From positions 1 through 57,254 of the forward strand of contig JAUXUR010000057.1 of assembly GCA_030680745.1 (NCBI GenBank): DNA of 57,254 nucleotides. Direction: 5' to 3'. The notes under the pieces were generated by a model, which saw only the letters and a list, made by a program, of their open reading frames with translations, did no database searches and was not told where the DNA came from. Below are positions 45,231 through 53,457 of this stretch, piece by piece. Numbering within the stretch: the first letter of the stretch is position 1; the number at the start of each line of letters is the position of its first letter. The stretch is from Alphaproteobacteria bacterium (GTDB lineage: Bacteria; Pseudomonadota; Alphaproteobacteria; JAUXUR01). Made by a program: the position numbers and the translations under genes.

Positions 45231-46568
45231 CTATAAATCAAGAAAAAACATTTCACAAAAAGCTTTAACTTTTTGATTCTCAGTTAATGCATTAAAATCT
45301 GCTGCTATTTTTATTGGGATAGTAGCGTTTTTAAAAAAGTTAACAATATCTCCTTTTGTCATTGTGTCAACTTTGCTTTGATCAAAATTATTTTCCTTTA
45401 ATAGATGTCCGAGGCAAATCAACGTTTCGGCCATTACATCATCGTCAGACGATGAAGATTTAACCTCACTAGAGCTACTGCTAGAGGATGTATCGCTCGT
45501 TTCAGTAACTGTTGATAAATCTGTCCCTTCTATGGAACTAAAACTTTTTTCGTAAATTGCTTTTCGGAGCAATCCAAATTCATTAATGCGTGAACCGAAA
45601 TGATCGTTTAGAGCAATAATAATGAGTGTTTTCTCTTCATTCCACGATAAATTGTTTACCAAATTTTTATCTATGAAATTATTAAAAATTTCTATAAATG
45701 TTGTAAGGATTAATTTTTTTTGATCTACGTTTTCCTTTAATACTTCATTTAACTCATAAGCGATTTTTATGAATTCTTCGTAATTAAAGTTTGCTAATGC
45801 GGTTTTTAATTTTGATAGACTAATTTCAACACTTTTAGGTGTTTTTGGTGTCAAACTCGCTGAAATTGCTGAGGATGAAGAACTTGATGTATATTCTGGA
45901 AAAGTAGAAGAATTATAACTTTGCGATTCATCTGACTGTATAAGTGTAGATGCATTTAATTCTTCTATTTTGATGAAAATATCACCTACTAAATTAGACT
46001 CATTGTCGCAGGCGAGTGTTAGAAGACTAGAGTATTTTGACAGAAGATCAAACCCATTAATGCCTGTTAATATTTGTGCATTATAACCAATTTCAAGAAT
46101 TTGAAATTGACTTATTAAATCACTGCTAGAATAGAACGGTGAATCAAAAATAGTGTTCAATATGTATGATAATAAGTCTTTAAGTGGCACTCTTATACTA
46201 TCATCAATAATTGCCTGACCTATTTCTAATTCTAATTTAAAAAAACGCTCTAACGATAAGGCTAATGTAGTTGCTGTAATTAAATCCCTTTGATTACAAA
46301 TTTGAAACTGACTTAGTTTATTAATTCGGGTCATTGTATCAGGTAAATATTTTGCTTCTGCAAAAATATTTGATTCAATAGTGCTTTTTCCTTCTAATTG
46401 TTTTTGTCGTTCAAAAATCAATTTTTGAAGTGTTGCATCTAGTTGTTCTACAGAAATATTAAAGTGATTAATAAAACTTGTTTCAAATTTTTGAGTATCT
46501 ACCCATGCATTTGCTTTAAATTCCAATGAAAGAAATGCTAATAAAGAAATAAATGTTAGTTTTTTCAT
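45231..46568 (-). CDS. secreted Ser-rich hypothetical protein
   Basis: 445 residues with signal peptide MKKLTFISLLAFLSLEFKANA. Helical, moderately acidic; two serine tracts near residues 227-240 (SSSSSSAISAS) and 350-375 (SSSSSSEVKSSSSDDD). The tracts probably separate three folded parts. No catalytic motif or known family. It lies between an intact and a relic copy of the amidohydrolase 3' end, so the segment containing it was probably inserted or duplicated with that sequence. Confidence 0.72.
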   Translation of the reverse strand: MKKLTFISLLAFLSLEFKANAWVDTQKFETSFINHFNISVEQLDATLQKLIFERQKQLEGKSTIESNIFAEAKYLPDTMTRINKLSQFQICNQRDLITATTLALSLERFFKLELEIGQAIIDDSIRVPLKDLLSYILNTIFDSPFYSSSDLISQFQILEIGYNAQILTGINGFDLLSKYSSLLTLACDNESNLVGDIFIKIEELNASTLIQSDESQSYNSSTFPEYTSSSSSSAISASLTPKTPKSVEISLSKLKTALANFNYEEFIKIAYELNEVLKENVDQKKLILTTFIEIFNNFIDKNLVNNLSWNEEKTLIIIALNDHFGSRINEFGLLRKAIYEKSFSSIEGTDLSTVTETSDTSSSSSSSEVKSSSSDDDVMAETLICLGHLLKENNFDQSKVDTMTKGDIVNFFKNATIPIKIAADFNALTENQKVKAFCEMFFLDL

Positions 46569-46873
46569 GTAAATCGCCTTTTGTTAATGAAAATATTAAA
46601 TTACATATTGAATACCACTTAATTTTGTTAATGTCAAAAAAAAATTCAACATACAACTATAAAACTATTGAGCATTAACATTTAAAAATTAATATTTCAA
46701 TAAATAATATTAAACATGCAAAATTAATATTTATAAATTTAAATTAAAAACTAAAATACAAGTTATATTTTCTTCAATAAACCTAGAATTACTTTAAAAA
46801 AAACTTATTATGAAATAATACCATTTTCAAAAAAGAATAGGGTGTTTTCAAAATTAAATGAATAACTTTTTTT

Positions 46874-47029
46874 CTCCCTTCCTACGTCCCGTGGCTTGTC
46901 CACGGGATCCAGTCTTACAATGACAAAGAAAGATGCATCTTGTTTAATGTGCTGAAAAAAAATAATTTTTTCTCTTTGTAAGTTCTAGGACTGGATCCCG
47001 CGAACAAGTCGCGGGACGTAGGAAGAGGG
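46874..47029. repeat. GC-rich palindrome, type E copy 2
   Basis: Ends CTCCCTTCCTACGTCCCGTG and GCGGGACGTAGGAAGAGGG; inner arms GGATCCAGTCTTACAA and TTGTAAGTTCTAGGACTGGATCC. About 155 bp. It matches copy 1 (43047-43171) at the ends while the interior differs, typical of a MITE-like family. Confidence 0.8.
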
Positions 47030-47134
47030 CGGTTCCATAAATATTGAAACCTAAAAAATTATAAAAACTAATTAATCATTTCTGAAATTGGTATAATTTG
47101 AAATTCAGACAAGGAACAACACACGTACTTATAT

Positions 47135-47160
47135 TTGGCGCACAAAATAAAGTACGCCAA
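47135..47160 (-). terminator. stem-loop after the amidohydrolase gene
   Basis: TTGGCG (47135-47140) pairs with CGCCAA (47155-47160), extended by AC/GT after one mismatch. It begins 12 bp after the stop codon; the following sequence is AT-rich rather than a pure T-run. Confidence 0.55.
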
Positions 47161-47171
47161 ACACTAAAATT

Positions 47172-48389
47172 CTAAGCTGCTAAAGACATTTTATGGGCAA
47201 TTGAAGTTCGACGATCAACAACAATACCACCATCTTTCATGACAATTTGATGATTGTTTTTATCAGACGCCTTAGCAATATGATTAAAAGGATTACCCTC
47301 AACAACTAAAAGATCTGCTTTATAGCCTTCTTGAATCGACCCACGATCTTTCAAACGCATAAGATCTGCACCATTAGACGTCGCCGCAATTAATGCATCT
47401 TCTGGGCTTATACCCATTTCAACCATAAATTGTAATTCTTGAGCATTATCGCCATGATGATTACCTGGTGTGCCTGAATCAGTTCCCATGACAAGTTTAC
47501 CACCGGCCTTGTAAAAGCTTATAATTGCTTCTTTTTGACGATCTTCAAGACGCGCACATTTTTCACGCATATAATCGGGAATTTCATCACCATCAAGCAT
47601 TGCTTTAAGTGCACAAATGGTTGGCACTAAGAATGTACCACGTTTAACCATTTCATTCATCGAATCATCGTTCAAGAAAATACCATGTTCAATAGAATCA
47701 ACACCTGCAAGCACAGCATTTTTAATACCGTCAGATCCTTGCGCGTGACACGCAACCGTTTTTTGGAAACGATGTGCTTCTTTAACACCAGCAATCAATT
47801 CCTGATCATCAAAATGACTATCTTCAGGATTGACACCTTCCGTTACAACACCACCTGTTGCCATTAATTTAATAAGATCAACGCCATGCAATATTTGTTC
47901 ACGTACCGCTTTAATAACTTCTTGAGGACCATCAGCTTGACGCGCCATAAAATGAATATGTCCACCCGTCATACAAATAGCCTTACCTGCTACTTTAATG
48001 GTAGGCCCCTTAAACAAACCTGCATTACAGGCATCCCTGACAGCAACTTCAATATAATCATGGCCAGCACAATCTCTGATTGACGTTACGCCACCTTCAA
48101 GAATTTGTTGCGCATTATATAAAGATCGCAACACAAGATCATGTTGTTTTAATGTGCTAACCGTTGCTTGTAGATCTGATTGGCCAGAAAAAACAAGATG
48201 CACATGACAGTCAATAAGACCAGGCAAAAGGGTTTTTCCCTCTAAAGAAATAACCTCACCATCAAAGCCAACAAACTCTGCATGTGGCGCAACACGTTTA
48301 ATGACATTACCTTCCACAAGAACACAAAAACCCGAAGGAAGAATTTTTTTTCCTTGGAAAACAAGACCATCTTTGAATAAAACCGACAT
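47172..48389 (-). CDS. imidazolonepropionase-like amidohydrolase
   Basis: 405 residues from the ATG at 48389, AAGG about 10 bp upstream; a GTG two codons earlier is possible. The amidohydrolase metal sites are visible: HVHLVF (first two His), a Lys in DLIKLMATGG, CHAQG, SIEHG and the Asp in MGTDSGTPGNHHG. GGHIHFMARQADGP is found in prolidase/imidazolonepropionase-related carboxypeptidases that cleave Xaa-Pro or Xaa-Arg dipeptides. No signal peptide, so cytoplasmic. The substrate cannot be deduced; use of host peptides would fit the lifestyle. Confidence 0.88.
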   Translation of the reverse strand: MSVLFKDGLVFQGKKILPSGFCVLVEGNVIKRVAPHAEFVGFDGEVISLEGKTLLPGLIDCHVHLVFSGQSDLQATVSTLKQHDLVLRSLYNAQQILEGGVTSIRDCAGHDYIEVAVRDACNAGLFKGPTIKVAGKAICMTGGHIHFMARQADGPQEVIKAVREQILHGVDLIKLMATGGVVTEGVNPEDSHFDDQELIAGVKEAHRFQKTVACHAQGSDGIKNAVLAGVDSIEHGIFLNDDSMNEMVKRGTFLVPTICALKAMLDGDEIPDYMREKCARLEDRQKEAIISFYKAGGKLVMGTDSGTPGNHHGDNAQELQFMVEMGISPEDALIAATSNGADLMRLKDRGSIQEGYKADLLVVEGNPFNHIAKASDKNNHQIVMKDGGIVVDRRTSIAHKMSLAA

Positions 48390-48694
48390 GAACACTGACC
48401 TTTAATGATTAAGTTTCTACATTAAACATCAATTATATATAAAATCTTAAAGAAAATCAAGTTTTTATATCAACTTTGCTAACCAAAATATGAAGATTAA
48501 TTTCACCAAATACAAATTTAAATATTTTTTAATTTTATGCACGTTTTTAAAATTAAATCATTATGTATAATTCCATTAAAATACAATTACAAAAACAAAC
48601 AGAATAATAAATATATATTACTTAACTATTTATTAATATAATTTAAACTAAAATTATAATAGAAGTTTTTTTGTTTTAACCATGGAGAAATAAA
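48390..48694. other. divergent intergenic region
   Basis: 305 very AT-rich bp between the amidohydrolase and a small secreted gene. Several TATAAT-like hexamers occur (for example near 48567 and 48655) but none has a well-placed -35. No repeat or RNA was seen. Confidence 0.4.
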
Positions 48695-49120
48695 ATGAAA
48701 ACGCTATTATATACACTTATCACAACATCCTTTTTATTCTGTGCACATGATGGATTTACAGTAAATGTTCAAAATGACGCGCAACATAAAATTAAAATTG
48801 ACGTTAAACACCCAACCTGCAACGGACCCTGCATGAGTGAAACACTTGATTCAAAGCTATCACTTAATACAAGCAAAAACCTTAAAAAAGGCGCAACTCT
48901 TAAAATAAAACCATTAAACGCTAAAGCAAGACCTGCCAGTTGTTCGGTTCCCAATAAGGAACTCAAAGCAAGTGAGTATCATAATGTTAAAGTGCATCAA
49001 TCAAAATCTTGGAAATTCTTTGGCGTCGATAAACTTAAATGTAAAGTCGAAATAAGAAACCCTAGAATGGATGCAAAAGATATGGAAAAATTCGTAAAAA
49101 AAATGAACAAAAAAAACTAG
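48695..49120 (+). CDS. small secreted Lys-rich protein
   Basis: 141 residues, GGAGAAATAAA before the ATG. Signal peptide MKTLLYTLITTSFLFCAHDG; the mature part begins FTVNVQNDAQHKIKIDVKHP, a beta-rich pattern, and has four cysteines besides the one in the signal (CNGPC, ASCSVP, LKCKVE), consistent with two disulfides. The end is very basic (KKMNKKN). No family recognised, though the fold could be a small beta sandwich. The following inverted repeat may end its transcript. Confidence 0.68.
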   Translation: MKTLLYTLITTSFLFCAHDGFTVNVQNDAQHKIKIDVKHPTCNGPCMSETLDSKLSLNTSKNLKKGATLKIKPLNAKARPASCSVPNKELKASEYHNVKVHQSKSWKFFGVDKLKCKVEIRNPRMDAKDMEKFVKKMNKKN

Positions 49121-49207
49121 TTAATAATTAAAGTACTGCAATAAAAAAAGAAGCTTGTTATAAACTTAGAAGTTTTTTTAATCTTAGCCATGTGCTATAC
49201 ATTTGTC

Positions 49208-49233
49208 AAACTACCGATCAAAGCCGGTAGTTT
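49208..49233. terminator. stem-loop between convergent genes
   Basis: AAACTACCG (49208-49216) and CGGTAGTTT (49225-49233) form a perfect 9-bp stem with an 8-base loop between two convergent genes (stops at 49120 and 49278). It lacks a long T-run but can act from either side. Confidence 0.65.
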
Positions 49234-49277
49234 GCCTAGTAGTTTTCTACGACCAATAATTATCTATCTTCATAATA

Positions 49278-52200
49278 TTATACCCTGCCGAGTCCTTCCT
49301 GTGCTTTTTGAATAAGAGCACGATTGCTACTCCCTTTCAAAAGTCGTAATGCTTCATGATACCAATATTCACGCTTATGTTCACGATTCTCATACCGAGC
49401 ATTGCCAAGACCTATCAACGCTTGTGCACGCAAATTAATATCACCGCGATCGCCTAAAAGCTGCAATGCTTCTAAATACCAATCTGCATTTTTTTGATGT
49501 TTGTTGTCTGTATATCGAGCATTCCCAAGACCAATTAACGCTTGTGCACCTAAAGCAATATCACCACGTTCACCTAAAATGTCTAATGCTTCAAGATACC
49601 AAGCCGCATTGAATTGATGGTCAACATCTATATATCGAGCATTTCCAAGACCTATCAATGCTTGAGCGCGTAAATTAATATCGCCACTTTCACCTAAAAT
49701 CCTCAATGCTTTACAATACCAATGTTCACGTTTATGATCACGATCCTCATATCGAGCATTACCAAGACCTATCATAGCTTGAGACCGTAAATTAATATCA
49801 CCACTCTCACCTAAAAGATGTAATGCTTCACGATAAAAATTTTCACGTTTATGATCTCTATTCTCATATCGAGCATTACCAAGACCAATCAGCGCTTGAG
49901 CCTGCAAAGCAACATCACCACGCCCACCTAAAAGCTTCAATGCTTCTAAATACCATTTATTCTGCTCACCCCTATATCTAGCATTACCTAAACCTATCAA
50001 CGCTTGAGCACGTAAATTGATATCACCATTACGACCTAAAAGTTGCAATGCCTCAGAATACCAATATTCACGCTTATGTTCACGATTCTCATACCGAGCA
50101 TTACCAAGACCTATCAACGCTTGTGCACGTAAACCTACATCGCCGCAATCACCTAAAAGCTCCAATGCTTCAAGATACCAATCTGCATTGAATTGATGAT
50201 CATCATCTTTATATCGAGCACGACCTAAACCAATCAAGGCTTGAACCCGTAAATTAATATCGCCACTCTCACCTAAAAGCTTCAATGCTTCAAGATACCA
50301 AGCCGCATTCAATTGATGTCCAACATCTATATATCGAGCATTACCAAGGCCAATCAAGGCTTGAGCCCGTAAATTGATATCGCCACTCTCACCTAAAAGC
50401 TTCAATGCTTCTTGATGCCAAACGGCGTCGGATTGATGCGTATCATCTGTATATCGAGCACTACCAAGACCAATCAAGGCTTGAGCGCGTAAAGCAATAT
50501 CACCACGTTCACCTAAAAGCTTCAACGCGTCAAGATACCAACCTATATCAGATTGATGCACATCACCTGCATATCGCATATTACCAAGACCAATCAAAGC
50601 CTGAGCACGTAAATTTACATCACCATTACGACCTAAAAGTTGCAATGCTTTAAGATACCAATCTTTACGTTTATGATCACGATCCTCATATCGAGCATTG
50701 CCAATACTAACTAATACTTGAGCACGTAACTTAATATCACCGGAATCTCCCAAAACATCCAATGCTTCTTTATACCAACTTGCATCAGTTCGGTGTCCTA
50801 TATCTGCATATCGAGCATTGCCGAGACCGATCAAGGCTTGAGCACGCAAACTAATATCATCACTTTCACCTAAAAGCTGCAATGCTTCAAGATACCAATC
50901 TACATTAGATTGATGATCACTATCTGTATATCGAGCATTCCCAAGCCCAATCAAAGTTTGAACACGTAAATTGACATCATCATGTTTATCAAGAAGCTCA
51001 AGTGATTTTAAATAAAAATTAACAGAATTTTTATTATTCTTTTGTTTTCCAAAACATTTTCCCTTAATAATTAAGCAACGTATTCTATTTTTTATTTGCT
51101 CATTTTCTTCATCAAAGAAATCAATCTCAACATCATCTGCACTTGAAGAGTCTGATGAATCTAACACTGTGGCGACATCATCACGCTGAATTAGAGATAC
51201 CTCTGTTGTCCTGCTACGCTTCGCATGATGCATTAAATCATTATCAGAATCACTTTCAATATTTTCTCTTGGACGTTTTCGAACATCGCGTCCACCATCA
51301 TAACGTCCGTTTCTTAATACACTTTGCGCCGCTCTTTCTCTCCGTTCAGACAAAACGCTCGCTTCTAAATCTCTCTGGACCTGAAAAGTAGAATAACAGC
51401 TTCTTTCAATTGCTTCACCTTGATCTTCTTCTTCAACTGGAGCATCTTGCTCTATTGCGACCCTTCTCTGCCTTTTAAGAGATTCAACGCGCTGTTTTAC
51501 AATCCGCGTTGTAAGATAATCCGGCGCTTCTATATTTTTTGTTGGTTTTTGAGCTCTTCCGTTACGTTGACTATGCGGTGCTTTACCATTTCCAGATTGA
51601 TATAAATCATCCAAAATATCCATTGCATATTTATAGGCTTCCCATTGATTCATATTCTCTGGCAAAAAATCATGCTCAATAATCATTTCAACCATATCAA
51701 CTAAAAAAGTTTGCGTATATTTTTTACTCAATCCTTTAAAAATACGCCAAGCCTTATCAAATTCTCCTAATTTAATATATATTTTACCAATATAAACATT
51801 AAGATAATGTCTTATTCTTTCTTGATTGGCAGTTTTTATAGATTGCTGCATACTAACAAGCAACTCGTTAAAAAAACATCGTAGACTCATTCCATGTGGA
51901 ATAAAATTATGATTAAGCGCTAATCGGACTAAAACACATTTTGACTCAAGATCTTCTTTTTCTTTTAAAAACGCATAAGCAGCTTGGCAAGAATCATTAC
52001 ACCCCAAAGCGCCTAAGCGACTTGCAGGATTTTTAACAAAATGAAGAATTTGTTCTCGTGTAAAAGCAGGCAAAGGTCTTGCTTCTCTTACGGGCTGAAT
52101 CTCGCGCCTAGATCTTGCTTGATCCCTTACCGAGGAAAACGTTGAAGCGCAATCTATTGCTGATGATGAAGATTGATTTTCAGACGAAATATTCAAAGTT

Positions 52201-53189
52201 AACGCTGGCAATACTTCATATGAAATAGATGGATCTTCACTTGTATGCGTAAAAAGGGATTCATCCAAAGTTGACGCACTTACCCCTGCTTGACTTAAAG
52301 AATTTCTTAAAATCTCTAAATCACTGTTTTCATCTAATAATGCTTCATTACAATCAGCTGCAACATCACATAAAGCAAGCCGATTATAATGAGCGTCTTT
52401 ATATATTAATAAAAGGTTTTTTCGAGCAGCATTAAAGGAAATAAAATGAGCCAAACGCAATTTTTTATCTGCACCCTGAGGTCGGTATATATAAAGATTA
52501 ACCTCTTTTAAAACAGCAAAAGCATCAATCAAATCATATTTTCTATCATTTTCAATTGGATTACCTTCATCATCAAAATGTATTTGAAAAGATAATTCTA
52601 TGCCAGGCGTTTTAAAATAATTTAAATAAGTAATTTGATTCTGTTCATTGGAAGCAAATTGCTCCTTTGAATCTGACGTAGGTCTATCTGCTCCAAAAAT
52701 AGCACACAACACACCATCTTCAGCAGTATAAATAGAATTTTTTATATATTCCTTAATTTGATTTTTTTTTGCTGGGTTTATTGCTGGATTAGTCAATGCA
52801 CCTATTAACGTATCTACAGCTTGAACTCTTGAATCATATCCAAATGCTCTGAAGCCACAAGCAGAATCTTTCCCAGATATATAATATTCATTATACGCAA
52901 TTTGTTTGTTTTGACTATTGAATCGGATCCAGGGGCTTGTTCGATTAGGCCTTGCTTCTTCTACAGCTTTATCAATAGAATCTTGAATAATCTGTTCTTC
53001 ATTGTTTTCTAAATCAATAAATTCATCTGAACTTCTTGGACTCAATTCACTATCAGACGAAGATTCATAATAATAAAGATCCAATTCAGACGTAGATAAG
53101 GGCGAATGATCTCCATCGTCAGAAATAGCATAAGACAAATTATTCCAGCACAAAGTAGCTATTAAAGCATAAGTAATAATTTTTTTCAT
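49278..53189 (-). CDS. secreted OTU-like cysteine protease with 14 TPR-like repeats
   Basis: 1303 residues from the ATG at 53189 (AGGGTAAC upstream), giving signal peptide MKKIITYALIATLCWNNLSYA; a start 75 bp upstream is rejected. An acidic Ser-rich spacer leads to an OTU-type signature: D108-S-A-C111-G-F-R-A, matching DGNCLFRA, and H267 in YKDAHYNRLAL, matching the catalytic His strand. OTU enzymes cleave ubiquitin chains and bacterial ones are host-directed effectors. Residues about 430-570 look like degenerate TPRs. A bipartite basic motif (KRPR about 635, KRSR about 656) precedes an acidic stretch. Residues 739-1290 are 14 near-identical 36-40-residue repeats. Enzyme activity is inferred from motifs only. 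Confidence 0.75.
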   Translation of the reverse strand: MKKIITYALIATLCWNNLSYAISDDGDHSPLSTSELDLYYYESSSDSELSPRSSDEFIDLENNEEQIIQDSIDKAVEEARPNRTSPWIRFNSQNKQIAYNEYYISGKDSACGFRAFGYDSRVQAVDTLIGALTNPAINPAKKNQIKEYIKNSIYTAEDGVLCAIFGADRPTSDSKEQFASNEQNQITYLNYFKTPGIELSFQIHFDDEGNPIENDRKYDLIDAFAVLKEVNLYIYRPQGADKKLRLAHFISFNAARKNLLLIYKDAHYNRLALCDVAADCNEALLDENSDLEILRNSLSQAGVSASTLDESLFTHTSEDPSISYEVLPALTLNISSENQSSSSAIDCASTFSSVRDQARSRREIQPVREARPLPAFTREQILHFVKNPASRLGALGCNDSCQAAYAFLKEKEDLESKCVLVRLALNHNFIPHGMSLRCFFNELLVSMQQSIKTANQERIRHYLNVYIGKIYIKLGEFDKAWRIFKGLSKKYTQTFLVDMVEMIIEHDFLPENMNQWEAYKYAMDILDDLYQSGNGKAPHSQRNGRAQKPTKNIEAPDYLTTRIVKQRVESLKRQRRVAIEQDAPVEEEDQGEAIERSCYSTFQVQRDLEASVLSERRERAAQSVLRNGRYDGGRDVRKRPRENIESDSDNDLMHHAKRSRTTEVSLIQRDDVATVLDSSDSSSADDVEIDFFDEENEQIKNRIRCLIIKGKCFGKQKNNKNSVNFYLKSLELLDKHDDVNLRVQTLIGLGNARYTDSDHQSNVDWYLEALQLLGESDDISLRAQALIGLGNARYADIGHRTDASWYKEALDVLGDSGDIKLRAQVLVSIGNARYEDRDHKRKDWYLKALQLLGRNGDVNLRAQALIGLGNMRYAGDVHQSDIGWYLDALKLLGERGDIALRAQALIGLGSARYTDDTHQSDAVWHQEALKLLGESGDINLRAQALIGLGNARYIDVGHQLNAAWYLEALKLLGESGDINLRVQALIGLGRARYKDDDHQFNADWYLEALELLGDCGDVGLRAQALIGLGNARYENREHKREYWYSEALQLLGRNGDINLRAQALIGLGNARYRGEQNKWYLEALKLLGGRGDVALQAQALIGLGNARYENRDHKRENFYREALHLLGESGDINLRSQAMIGLGNARYEDRDHKREHWYCKALRILGESGDINLRAQALIGLGNARYIDVDHQFNAAWYLEALDILGERGDIALGAQALIGLGNARYTDNKHQKNADWYLEALQLLGDRGDINLRAQALIGLGNARYENREHKREYWYHEALRLLKGSSNRALIQKAQEGLGRV
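49323..50975 (-). repeat. 14 tandem TPR-like coding repeats
   Basis: Each unit is 36-40 codons on the pattern (I/V)xLRAQALIGLGNARY, then a variable link, WYxEALxLLGxxGD. Two link types alternate irregularly: DxxHQxNAxWY (40 residues) and ENREHKREYWY (39 residues); one unit has a 36-residue form (RGEQNKWY). High identity between units indicates recent expansion by unequal recombination. Confidence 0.9.
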
Positions 53190-53457
53190 AATGTTACCCT
53201 GTATATTTTTTATAATACGTAAAAATGTGAACAACACTGTCGCATAATACAAAAGAAATGTCAATAATTATTAAAGTAAAACATTAGTAATTGTACTTAT
53301 TACTTATAATTTAAACTAAAAATCAATAAAAACAATCATTTACTTTATTATTAAATTTTTATAAAAAATAATGATAAAAATCTTTACCTGCCCAAGAAGA
53401 TTGAAAAATATCCTTAACAACGTTATGGTGGCGTAAACTAAAATATGGGCTAAAATC

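Larger units (their letters stand above)
46569..47171. other. intergenic with type E palindrome and terminator
   Basis: 603 bp. AT-rich up to 46870; type E palindrome at 46874-47029; a fragment of type B core (TTCAGACAAGGAACAAC) near 47104-47120; and the amidohydrolase terminator stem at 47135-47160. The left part should contain the promoter of the secreted Ser-rich gene. Confidence 0.6.
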
